From positions 1 through 25,364 of the forward strand of contig JALVTI010000130.1 in the NCBI GenBank assembly GCA_027035985.1: DNA of 25,364 nucleotides, read 5' to 3'. Below the pieces are notes generated by a model. The model was not told the origin of the DNA. It was given only the letters and a program-made list of their open reading frames with translations, and did not search any database. The DNA comes from Aquificales bacterium. GTDB taxonomy: Bacteria > Aquificota > Aquificia > Aquificales > QOAS01. Below are positions 1 through 6,806 of this stretch, piece after piece (positions within the stretch are counted from its first letter, which is position 1; each line of letters starts with the position of its first letter). Made by a program: the position numbers and the translations under genes.

Positions 1-2
1 GC

Positions 3-1088
3 TTCTTTGAACCCAAACTCAATAGAGGTGTTCTAAACGGTGTTTTAACGGGTAATTGCGTCGAAAACTTTTCTCCCTTCCGCAACACCGACCCGAAAGA
101 CCTCTACTGTATCCCCGAAGAGGAGCTTGGATACATCCACACCTGCAATATAACGAATGTAAATCTTTTAAAGCTCTACGAGAAGGGTTATTTAAAAGAG
201 ACCGAAAGGTTGAAGGAATTTGTCTTCCACCTCTACGAGTATATGGACAACCTTATCGACATCACCGACCTGCCGGTCAAGGAGAGCAAAAAGCACAACC
301 GACTCTTTAGAACGGTTACCGCCGGTTTTATGGGGCTTGCCGACCTCTTCGTTGCGAAATCGGTCGAGGACGGAAAATATTACGGCTACCGCTACACCGC
401 CCGTCGCGCCAATCCCGAGGACACCCTATCCCTTATAAGGGAGGTCTTTGGGAAGTTTGCCTTCCTCGCCGTTCTCGCCTCCACCGAGTTGGCGAAAGAG
501 AGGGGCAAACCGCAAGGATACGAGAAGACCAAATACCCCGATGGGATTATCCTCGGAAGATACAACCTAAAGAGGGAAAAAGATAGAGACCTCGTTAAGG
601 ACTTGATAGGAGAAGAGAACCTTAGGAGGTTGGAGGAAAATCTGTCCCTTTACGGGATTAGGAATACACTCCTTCTAAACTGTCCGCCCAACACCTCCAC
701 CTCCATACTCGCCGGCGTGAGCGCGGGGGTTATGCCGACCTTCTCCCTCACCCAGGTTGAAGACCAGCAGACCGGTCTATTTGTCAATTTCGTTCCCCTA
801 TACCGCTACAAGTGGTTTTATGACACCTATACCAACTTTTCTTGTCTCTCCGACTACGAAGACCTAACCGATATAGTCGCCGAAATTCAGAAATTTATCG
901 ACGCCGGAATTTCCTTCGAGGTTACGGTAAATCACAACCACTTCGACACCGGGAAGAAGTTAACCACACTTTTTGCTCTTGTCCTCTCCGAGGCGAGGAA
1001 AAAGGGTATAAAAGCCCTCTACTATTGGAGGCATATACTCAAAGATAAAACCGTAGGGGTTGAGGAGTGCGAAAGTTGTGCCAATTAA
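3..1088 (+). CDS. nrdA: Ribonucleoside-diphosphate reductase alpha subunit (class I), C-terminal part
   Basis: This is the large catalytic subunit of class I ribonucleotide reductase, which reduces ribonucleotides to deoxyribonucleotides. The frame is open from the left edge, so the 5' end lies outside the window; 361 residues are visible. In window numbering, GNCVE (residues 17-21) aligns with the active-site region around the thiyl-radical cysteine and glutamate, and C48 in TCNITNVNL is the likely partner of the redox pair. The C-terminal part has the adjacent tyrosines (ALYYWRH) of the radical pathway. The end, CESC followed by Ala-Asn, is the typical swinging-tail cysteine pair. The gene for the small subunit follows after 246 bases. 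One oddity: the residue two before the catalytic Cys is Gly rather than the usual Asn. The identification rests on these motifs and on the nrdB neighbour. Confidence 0.88.
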   Translation, partial: FFEPKLNRGVLNGVLTGNCVENFSPFRNTDPKDLYCIPEEELGYIHTCNITNVNLLKLYEKGYLKETERLKEFVFHLYEYMDNLIDITDLPVKESKKHNRLFRTVTAGFMGLADLFVAKSVEDGKYYGYRYTARRANPEDTLSLIREVFGKFAFLAVLASTELAKERGKPQGYEKTKYPDGIILGRYNLKREKDRDLVKDLIGEENLRRLEENLSLYGIRNTLLLNCPPNTSTSILAGVSAGVMPTFSLTQVEDQQTGLFVNFVPLYRYKWFYDTYTNFSCLSDYEDLTDIVAEIQKFIDAGISFEVTVNHNHFDTGKKLTTLFALVLSEARKKGIKALYYWRHILKDKTVGVEECESCAN

Positions 1089-1190
1089 TGGGTTTTATTT
1101 TTCCCTTTTTCTTCCACTTTAAGGCAAAATCTCAAATAATTTTTTCCCAAAAAGGGGAAATTTCAACCAATTTAACCGATTTTTGGAAAT

Positions 1191-1219
1191 TTGGCGAATT
1201 CAAGGGGGTGTGTTATAAG
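1191..1219 (+). promoter_or_regulatory. Probable sigma-70-type promoter for nrdB
   Basis: TTGGCG (1191-1196) and TATAAG (1214-1219) are separated by 17 bases, and a TG (1211-1212) sits one base before the -10, making it an extended -10. Transcription would start near 1226 and give a leader of about 109 bases before nrdB. The rest of the 1089-1334 gap is AT-rich. It holds a 12-base palindrome, CCCTTTAAAGGG (1252-1263), and a small hairpin GAAAT-gga-ATTTC (1236-1248), either of which could be regulatory. Confidence 0.5.
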
Positions 1220-1334
1220 ATATAAACCTCGTCGGGAAATGGAATTTCAGCCCCTTTAAAGGGAATTTTTAAAGCAAAGCAACCTAAATTTGGAAAAAAG
1301 CAAATTAAAAATAAGGCGGCGGAGGTTTTTCAAA

Positions 1335-2474
1335 ATGGAAGGTATTAAAAAGGTAAAATCGCGTCTTTTCAACATTTTTGGAGATGATTTTAATCCGCAA
1401 ATTTCACCCGTGAAGTTTTTCGACAGCCCCCTGACCGAGGAACCGACGGGACTTTTCACCATATTCCACCCGATGCACCCGGTTATATACGATTTTGTGA
1501 AACTTCAAAAGCAACGCTTGTGGAAGGCTGACGAGTATCCGATAGACCGCACCCGCGAGCAGTTCGACCAGCTCGACGAGATAGACCGAAAGGTTTTCGA
1601 ATACACGCTGAGCTTTTTGGCGTTCCTCGACAGCGTCCAGGTGGCGAACATCTCCGATATGGAAATCGTCTACAACATGCCCGAATACAAGATTTGGGGT
1701 GCGACCCACAAATACTTCGAGGTGGAACACTCGATAGCCTACTCCAATATCCTCTACGGGCTCTTCAACCAAAACTTCGAAGAGGTTAAGCGCATCTTCT
1801 ACCTAGCCAAAGACCACCCCGAACTTAGAAGACGCAACGAGCTTATAGCAAACAACTATCAAAAGCTCTTCGACATCCTTTGGAAGGGTCTTAAAAATAT
1901 TTCCCCCCAGGAGTATGCGAGGACGCTGACCCACGTTTTTGCCGGAACCTACGCGATGGAGGCGGTCACCTTCTACATGGGCTTTAAGACTATAGAGTTT
2001 TACCAATACAAGTACGGCGTTCTGCCCATGACCAACAAGATGATTTCCGAAATAAAGGCGGACGAGCTTTTCCACGTCAAGGTAATGGCGACCATTATTA
2101 AGACTCTAAAACCCTACATAACCCGCTACATTTCGGAGCAGGAGTTCGACGAAATAGTGGTTGGCACGCTCAAATCCTACGCCGAAGCCGACCTCCAATT
2201 TTACCAGTCGATTTTGGCTCAGAACAACTTCGGTATAACCCAACGCCAGGTGGAGAATTACATAAAGTTCCTCACCGACAAGAGGTTGAAATTGCTCGGA
2301 TACAAACCCCCTTTCGGTGTTGAGGAAAATCCCTTCGAGGAGATAGACCGCCTCTACGGCTATCTGGACAGCCACGTAAACGAGGGCAAAAAGGAAGCCT
2401 TCTTCGAAACCAAATCCTCCGCCTACGTGACCGCCGAGCTCGACGATAAAGTTTTGGCAAATTGGAAGTTTTAA
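1335..2474 (+). CDS. nrdB: Ribonucleoside-diphosphate reductase beta subunit (class I)
   Basis: This small subunit (379 residues) houses the di-metal centre and tyrosyl radical that start catalysis in the alpha subunit. Metal ligands are recognisable: an acidic residue near D66/E67, E129 and H132 in EVEHSIAY, E209 in MEAVTFY, and E244 and H247 in DELFH. Y136 lies four residues after H132, exactly where the stable radical tyrosine sits in E. coli NrdB (H118/Y122), so this is probably a Tyr-radical, oxygen-activated enzyme. The C-terminus ends in aromatic residues (NWKF), as expected for the tail that docks on NrdA. The start at 1335 is chosen because GGAGG (1321-1325) lies 9 bases upstream; an in-frame alternative at 1290 lacks such a site. 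The coding sequence is continuous, with no intein. It has its own promoter and a terminator directly downstream. Confidence 0.93.
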   Translation: MEGIKKVKSRLFNIFGDDFNPQISPVKFFDSPLTEEPTGLFTIFHPMHPVIYDFVKLQKQRLWKADEYPIDRTREQFDQLDEIDRKVFEYTLSFLAFLDSVQVANISDMEIVYNMPEYKIWGATHKYFEVEHSIAYSNILYGLFNQNFEEVKRIFYLAKDHPELRRRNELIANNYQKLFDILWKGLKNISPQEYARTLTHVFAGTYAMEAVTFYMGFKTIEFYQYKYGVLPMTNKMISEIKADELFHVKVMATIIKTLKPYITRYISEQEFDEIVVGTLKSYAEADLQFYQSILAQNNFGITQRQVENYIKFLTDKRLKLLGYKPPFGVEENPFEEIDRLYGYLDSHVNEGKKEAFFETKSSAYVTAELDDKVLANWKF

Positions 2475-2482
2475 GTAAAATC

Positions 2483-2506
2483 CCCGCGCTTCGCGCGGGC
2501 TTTTTT
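2483..2506 (+). terminator. Rho-independent terminator of nrdB
   Basis: A perfect 7-base-pair stem CCCGCGC/GCGCGGG (2483-2489 with 2493-2499) with loop TTC is followed by TTTTTT (2501-2506). It begins 8 bases after the nrdB stop. The same stem sequence recurs in the lysA terminator at 5422-5438. Confidence 0.88.
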
Positions 2507-2577
2507 CTCCAACTTAATAAGAAACTACCCATCCAACTTTTTGAGGAACTGTTTTTAAACTCTCCTTTTAAAGGCTT

Positions 2578-3141
2578 ATGAAAAGGGTTGTAATCCGCCA
2601 TCTCGATTTTCCGAATGACTTGGCACTCGTGTCGAGAATAGTAAAAGGTTTAAAACCTCGGGAGGTTTTGGAGGTATTGCATTCACCCAAACAGGAGGAA
2701 GAAATAAAGAAATGGTGCCTTGAAACGGGGAATGTTTTAAAGGAGCAATCCCCCGAAAGGTCGCTAGTAGTCAGGGGAAAAGGGTTTCACGGCGTCTGTC
2801 TTGGGGAAAAGATAAGTTTCTACCTCACCGGGGTAAAGCTCCACTTTAGGGAATACCTCCTAAGGTTTTGGGGAAAATATCCGCCCTACCTGTTTAACTT
2901 CATCTCGATAAACGAAGCCCTAAAGGGGTTGGAGATTTTGAAGGACCTCAAAGGGGAGTTTGTCGTTCTACCGGCGCCCAAAGAGGTGGAAGGTTACTGC
3001 GGCTTCGCCGTAGGTTTTGACAATTATCAAACCTGCGAAGGGACCTTTAAAAAACTTTTAGACCAAAAGGTGGGGGTGGAGGTGATATTCCAACGGAGGG
3101 GAAAAAAGTACGAAATCCTCAAAGGGGCTTGGGAGTTTTAA
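2578..3141 (+). CDS. TusA-like plus DUF3343-like two-domain protein (putative sulfur/selenium carrier)
   Basis: This is a 187-residue protein with two recognisable small domains. Residues 1-70 resemble the TusA/SirA sulfur-carrier fold, including GLKPREVLEVL and the KKWCLETGN segment that matches the usual TusA sequence before its last strand. However, the N-terminal Cys-Pro-x-Pro signature is missing; the equivalent stretch reads LDFPNDLALV. Residues about 106-182 resemble DUF3343 proteins, proposed Se/S carriers, with the hallmark Pro-x-Pro...Cys-Gly motif as LPAPKEVEGYCG (Cys141). A 30-residue linker joins the halves. From family knowledge a persulfide or selenide transfer role is likely, carried only by Cys141. 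The partner is unknown. No ribosome site precedes the ATG. The neighbours (nrdB, an aldehyde dehydrogenase) do not reveal the pathway. The domain assignments come from pattern recognition and need a profile search. Confidence 0.6.
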   Translation: MKRVVIRHLDFPNDLALVSRIVKGLKPREVLEVLHSPKQEEEIKKWCLETGNVLKEQSPERSLVVRGKGFHGVCLGEKISFYLTGVKLHFREYLLRFWGKYPPYLFNFISINEALKGLEILKDLKGEFVVLPAPKEVEGYCGFAVGFDNYQTCEGTFKKLLDQKVGVEVIFQRRGKKYEILKGAWEF

Positions 3142-3176
3142 ACCCCCTTTTGGGAATTTCCTTAAACTAACCTCCT

Positions 3177-4610
3177 ATGGGTGGGATTATCAAAAAACCC
3201 CTATACATAGGTGGGGAGGCAGTTTGGAAGGAACCCACCATAGATGTGGTCTACCCCTACAACCGCCAGAAGGTGGGGGAGGTTCCCGAAGCGTCTCCCG
3301 AAGACGTCAAAAGGGCTATAGACCTCGCGGTGGAGGGTCAGAAAGAAATAGCATCCCTAACGGCTTACGAGAGAAGTCAAATCCTCTACAGGGCTTACGA
3401 AATTTTAAAGGAACGGGCGGAGGAGTTTGCAAAGGTTATAACCCTCGAGGTGGGAAAGACTATAAGGGAAGCCCGCACCGAGGTTATGAGGGCGCAGCAG
3501 ACGCTCCTGCTCTCCGCGGAGGAGGCTAAGCGTATTTACGGCGAGATCATACCCTACGACGCCGTTCCCAACGGAAAGGGTAAGGTCGGCTTTTACATAA
3601 GGGTGCCCGCCGGTATAGTTGCGGCTATAACACCCTTCAACTTCCCGCTAAACCTAACCATGCATAAGGTTGCGCCCGCCTTGGCGGCGGGGAATGCCGT
3701 CGTCGTAAAACCCTCCGAGAGGACACCCCTGTCGGTAGCCATGCTCGCCGAGGTTCTATACGAAGCCGGCGTTCCCAAAAAGGCGCTTTCGGTGGTTTAC
3801 GGCTTTGCCGAGGTGGGTAAAGCCCTCACCACCGACGAGAGGGTTAGGGTGGTATCCTTCACCGGTTCGAGGAAGGTGGGCGACATCATCGCCCGTCAGG
3901 TGGGTATTAAGAAACTGGTTTTGGAACTCGGTTCCAACTCCGCCCTCATAGTGGATAAAGACGCCGACCTCAAAAAGGCGGCTAAAAAGGCGGTTCAGGG
4001 CGGCTTTGCACTGGCGGGTCAGGTCTGCATATCGGTGCAGAGGGTCTTCGCCCACAGGGATATTTTCGAGGAATTCGTCCAATTGGTGGTCGAAGAGGTT
4101 AAAAAACTCAAAGTGGGCGACCCGATGGATGAAACCACCGATATAGGTCCCATGATTTCGCCCCAAGATGTGGAGAGGATAAAAATTTGGATAGAGGAGG
4201 CGGTCAAAGACGGGGCTAAGGTGGTCTACGGCGGAAAGCCCCTTAGCGAAACTATGTTTATGCCGACCGTGATGACCCACGTTCCCCGACACTCGCGCGT
4301 CTGCGCCGAGGAGGCTTTCGCACCCATTATCTTCGTAAACACCTATGAAACCACCGAAGAAGCTCTCGACTGGGTAAATGACAGCGACTACGGGCTTCAG
4401 ATAGGCGTCTTTACCAATAACCTAAAGACCGCTTGGGAGTTTATCCAAGGTGCGGAGGTCGGCGGGGTGATAATCAACGATATCCCCACCTTCAGGGCGG
4501 ACAATATGCCCTACGGCGGCGTCAAATACTCCGGTATCGGTAGGGAGGGTCCCAAGTTCGCCATAGAGGATTACACCGAGATAAAGGCGGTCGCCATAGA
4601 CCTCTCTTAA
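3177..4610 (+). CDS. NAD(P)-dependent aldehyde dehydrogenase
   Basis: A 477-residue member of the aldehyde dehydrogenase superfamily, which oxidises aldehydes to carboxylic acids with NAD(P). The key residues are present: N155 in TPFNFP, K178 in VVKPSE, the coenzyme-fold motif SFTGSRKVG (about 227-235), the general base E250 in LELGSNSA, and the nucleophile C284 in AGQVCISVQR. The ELGSNS and GQVCISVQR signatures resemble the subgroup containing lactaldehyde/glyceraldehyde-type dehydrogenases and the y4uC-like proteins rather than classical succinate-semialdehyde or betaine-aldehyde enzymes, so the substrate cannot be assigned. Length is normal. The start at 3177 gives a standard N-terminus, but no Shine-Dalgarno sequence precedes it; a -10-like TAAACT (3163-3168) ends 8 bases before the ATG, compatible with a near-leaderless transcript. 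It is convergent with hisF. Confidence 0.85.
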   Translation: MGGIIKKPLYIGGEAVWKEPTIDVVYPYNRQKVGEVPEASPEDVKRAIDLAVEGQKEIASLTAYERSQILYRAYEILKERAEEFAKVITLEVGKTIREARTEVMRAQQTLLLSAEEAKRIYGEIIPYDAVPNGKGKVGFYIRVPAGIVAAITPFNFPLNLTMHKVAPALAAGNAVVVKPSERTPLSVAMLAEVLYEAGVPKKALSVVYGFAEVGKALTTDERVRVVSFTGSRKVGDIIARQVGIKKLVLELGSNSALIVDKDADLKKAAKKAVQGGFALAGQVCISVQRVFAHRDIFEEFVQLVVEEVKKLKVGDPMDETTDIGPMISPQDVERIKIWIEEAVKDGAKVVYGGKPLSETMFMPTVMTHVPRHSRVCAEEAFAPIIFVNTYETTEEALDWVNDSDYGLQIGVFTNNLKTAWEFIQGAEVGGVIINDIPTFRADNMPYGGVKYSGIGREGPKFAIEDYTEIKAVAIDLS

Positions 4611-4625
4611 AACCCCTAAAAGGGG
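4609..4625 (-). terminator. Probable terminator of hisF
   Basis: On the minus strand a 5-bp stem CCCCT/AGGGG with a 3-base loop (4613-4625) is followed by a T4 tract that reaches into the stop region of the convergent aldehyde dehydrogenase gene. It lies directly after the hisF stop. The stem is short, so strength is uncertain. Confidence 0.45.
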
Positions 4626-4630
4626 AAAAA

Positions 4631-5392
4631 TCAAATCAACCTAACGTGGATTCCTTTTTCCTTTAAAAACCTCTTTAGGTCGGGAACGGTTAGTTCCTTA
4701 AAGTGGAATAGAGAAGCCGCCAAACAGGCATCGGCTTTACCTTCCGTGAAAGCCTTATAAAAATGCTCTTTCTTACCGGCTCCGCCGCTCGCTATAACCG
4801 GTATTTTTACCGCTTCGGCTACCGCCCTTGTTAACTCCACATCGTAACCGCTTTTAGTTCCATCCCTATCCATGGAGGTGAGTAAAATTTCGCCCGCTCC
4901 GAGTTCTTCAACCTTTTTAGCCCATTCCACCACATCTATACCCGTTGGAGTTCTTCCCCCGTGTATGTAAACTTCCCATCCACCTTGAGGTCTGCGCTTG
5001 GCATCTATGGCGACAACGATACATTGGCTTCCAAAGCGTTTAGCCCCCTCGTATACCAGTTGGGGATTCTTTACTGCGGCGGTGTTTATGGAAACTTTGT
5101 CGGCACCGCTTTCGAGAAGACTCCTAATATCGTCGAGGGTTCTAACACCTCCACCTACGGTAAAGGGCATAAAAACCGTTTCCGCAACCCTTCTAACGAC
5201 ATCGAGAATAATACCTCTATTTTCCGCCGATGCGGTTATGTCGAGAAAGACCAGCTCGTCGGCTCCCTGCTCCTCGTAGGCTTTGGCTACCTCAACGGGG
5301 TCGCCCGCATCCCTTAGTTCTTTAAAACGAATACCTTTTACAACGCGACCTTTATCCACATCGAGACAGGGAATAATCCTTTTGGCGAGCAT
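4631..5392 (-). CDS. hisF: Imidazole glycerol phosphate synthase, cyclase subunit
   Basis: HisF (253 residues, normal length) uses ammonia made by HisH to convert PRFAR into imidazole glycerol phosphate and AICAR in histidine biosynthesis. It is a cytoplasmic (beta-alpha)8 barrel. Both catalytic aspartates are at canonical positions: D11 in IPCLDVDKGRVVKG and D130 in VVAIDAKR. Phosphate-binding glycines are seen in FTVGGGVR (about 77-84) and in VIASGGAG. No other his gene is nearby, so the pathway is dispersed. It is preceded by the lysA terminator and ends convergent with the aldehyde dehydrogenase. The ATG has no ribosome site; TATTAA (minus strand, 5402-5397) ends only 4 bases before it. 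Confidence 0.95.
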   Translation of the reverse strand: MLAKRIIPCLDVDKGRVVKGIRFKELRDAGDPVEVAKAYEEQGADELVFLDITASAENRGIILDVVRRVAETVFMPFTVGGGVRTLDDIRSLLESGADKVSINTAAVKNPQLVYEGAKRFGSQCIVVAIDAKRRPQGGWEVYIHGGRTPTGIDVVEWAKKVEELGAGEILLTSMDRDGTKSGYDVELTRAVAEAVKIPVIASGGAGKKEHFYKAFTEGKADACLAASLFHFKELTVPDLKRFLKEKGIHVRLI

Positions 5393-5414
5393 CTCGTTAA
5401 TAAAAAGAGATTAA

Positions 5415-5438
5415 TAAAAAGCCCGCGCTTTGCGCGGG
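5415..5438 (-). terminator. Rho-independent terminator of lysA
   Basis: On the minus strand the stem CCCGCGC/GCGCGGG (5438-5422, loop AAA) is followed by a G-C base pair extension and a T-rich tract (5420-5415). It lies just after the lysA stop and before hisF. It uses the same stem as the nrdB terminator. Confidence 0.85.
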
Positions 5439-5446
5439 AATGTTTT

Positions 5447-6709
5447 TTAAACTTCTTCCTTCCAAATGATGTAGTCCCAATTTTCGCGCGGACGGGTTAC
5501 CCTATAGGAACCGTTTTCGACGATAACCTCCGCCGCCCTGGGACGCATATTGTAGTGGGAGGACATAACAAAACCGTAAGCGCCCGCGCTCAAAACGGCG
5601 AGGTAGTCTTTTCTTCCAACATCGCAAATTTCCCTATTTTCCCCGAGGATATCGCCGGTTTCGCAGATGGGACCCACTACATCGCAAACCATCTTTTGGG
5701 GCTTTTCCCTCACAGCGACGATGTGGTGGTAGGAGCCGTACATCGCCGGGCGCAGGAGGTCGTTGAAACCGGCGTCAACCATAACAAAGAGCTTGTCGTC
5801 CTTTTCCTTTAGAAATTGAACCTGAGTTATCAAAATCCCTCCATTTCCGGCTATAGACCTCCCCGGTTCCAATATGAGTTGAACACCGAGGTCTTTCACA
5901 ATGGGTGTAACGATGTCGGCGAGCTCCTTGGGAGAGGGCTCGCGGTCTTCCGGTTTGTATTTGATACCGAGACCACCGCCTATATCCAAATACTTAATGC
6001 GGATACCCTCTTTTTCCAACTTCCTGTATAGGTCGGCAACTTTCTCTACCGCCTCCCTGAAGGGGGACAGGTCTAAAAGTTGGCTACCTATGTGGCAGTG
6101 GATACCAACCACCTCTATGTTCGGCAGTTTGGAAGCCCACCTGTAGACGTCCAAAGCCTTATTTATATCTATCCCGAATTTGGACTTTTTCATACCGGTC
6201 GCTATTTTGGGGTGGGTTTTTGGGTCGACGTCGGGGTTAACCCTAACCGCTATGCGCGCCTTTTTCCCCTTCTTGCCCGCCAATTCATTTAGAACCTCTA
6301 TTTCCATTTCGCTCTCGGCGTTGAACATCAGAATGTCCTGCTCGAGGGCGTAGCTTAGCTCCTCGTCGGTTTTCCCAACACCGGCGTAAACTATTTTGTC
6401 GGCGGGAATGCCGCCCTTAATAGCCCTGTAAATCTCCCCTCCGGAGACGGTGTCTGCCCCGCAACCCTCTTCGGCGGCAATCTTTATAACCCCGAGGTTG
6501 AAGTTAGCCTTGACCGCGTAGGCTATGAGCGCCCCGGGGAAAGCCTCCTTGTAAGCCCTAATTTTGTCCCTTATGTGGTTGGCAGAATAGACGTATAGGG
6601 GCGTTCCCAACTCTCTTGCAAGCTCCTCCAAATTGACACCGTCGAAGTGCAAAACGCCATCTTTATACTCCAAATAGGGGGAATACTCCTTCAAAAGTCC
6701 GTTCACCAT
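5447..6709 (-). CDS. lysA: Diaminopimelate decarboxylase
   Basis: LysA (420 residues, normal) is a PLP enzyme that decarboxylates meso-diaminopimelate to L-lysine, the last step of lysine synthesis. K67 in YAVKANFN is the PLP lysine. The barrel motifs VGIHCHIGSQ and DIGGGLG, the phosphate-binding LEPGRSIAG, and the substrate-binding GPICETGD (with the Cys donated across the dimer interface) and AGAYGFVMSSHYN are all present. The start is the ATG at 6709 followed immediately by GTG; no ribosome site is visible. TATAAC (minus strand, 6720-6715) ends 6 bases from the ATG, so the transcript may be leaderless. It is divergent from metK and has its own terminator, so hisF probably needs a separate promoter. 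Confidence 0.95.
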   Translation of the reverse strand: MVNGLLKEYSPYLEYKDGVLHFDGVNLEELARELGTPLYVYSANHIRDKIRAYKEAFPGALIAYAVKANFNLGVIKIAAEEGCGADTVSGGEIYRAIKGGIPADKIVYAGVGKTDEELSYALEQDILMFNAESEMEIEVLNELAGKKGKKARIAVRVNPDVDPKTHPKIATGMKKSKFGIDINKALDVYRWASKLPNIEVVGIHCHIGSQLLDLSPFREAVEKVADLYRKLEKEGIRIKYLDIGGGLGIKYKPEDREPSPKELADIVTPIVKDLGVQLILEPGRSIAGNGGILITQVQFLKEKDDKLFVMVDAGFNDLLRPAMYGSYHHIVAVREKPQKMVCDVVGPICETGDILGENREICDVGRKDYLAVLSAGAYGFVMSSHYNMRPRAAEVIVENGSYRVTRPRENWDYIIWKEEV

Positions 6710-6714
6710 AGGTG

Positions 6715-6720
6715 GTTATA
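6715..6720 (-). promoter_or_regulatory. lysA: -10-like element directly before lysA
   Basis: TATAAC on the minus strand ends 6 bases before the lysA ATG, placing the predicted transcription start at the start codon. No good -35 hexamer is seen at the standard distance. Just beyond it, in the shared lysA/metK spacer, CCCAAAAA and TTTTTGGG (6732-6749) form an inverted repeat that could bind a regulator or simply be low-complexity sequence. Confidence 0.35.
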
Positions 6721-6773
6721 TTTTCCAAAACCCCAAAAAGGTTTTTGGGAGAGTTCTCATTCCCAAAGGGGGT

Positions 6774-6802
6774 TTGACAAATGAGGTGGTAATAATTTGA
6801 AT
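6774..6802 (+). promoter_or_regulatory. metK: Probable metK promoter
   Basis: A perfect -35 consensus TTGACA (6774-6779) is followed after 17 bases by TTGAAT (6797-6802), a 4/6 match to the -10 consensus. This would put the transcription start within a few bases of the metK ATG at 6807. No riboswitch-sized leader exists between them. Confidence 0.4.
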
Positions 6803-6806
6803 TTCG

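Noticed and set aside
1211..1230. NrdR box in the nrdB promoter
   Set aside because: GTTATAAGATATAAAC is only a loose palindrome and there is no second box at the usual spacing.
1335..2474. Intein in nrdB, as known in Aquifex aeolicus
   Set aside because: The coding sequence is continuous and of normal length, with all metal ligands at normal spacing.
4961..5317. Plus-strand open frame opposite hisF
   Set aside because: It lies wholly inside hisF, shows no family motif, and is best explained as the shadow of the real gene.
6710..6806. SAM riboswitch before metK
   Set aside because: The spacer is too short, the predicted transcription start is next to the ATG, and no SAM-riboswitch helices are seen.
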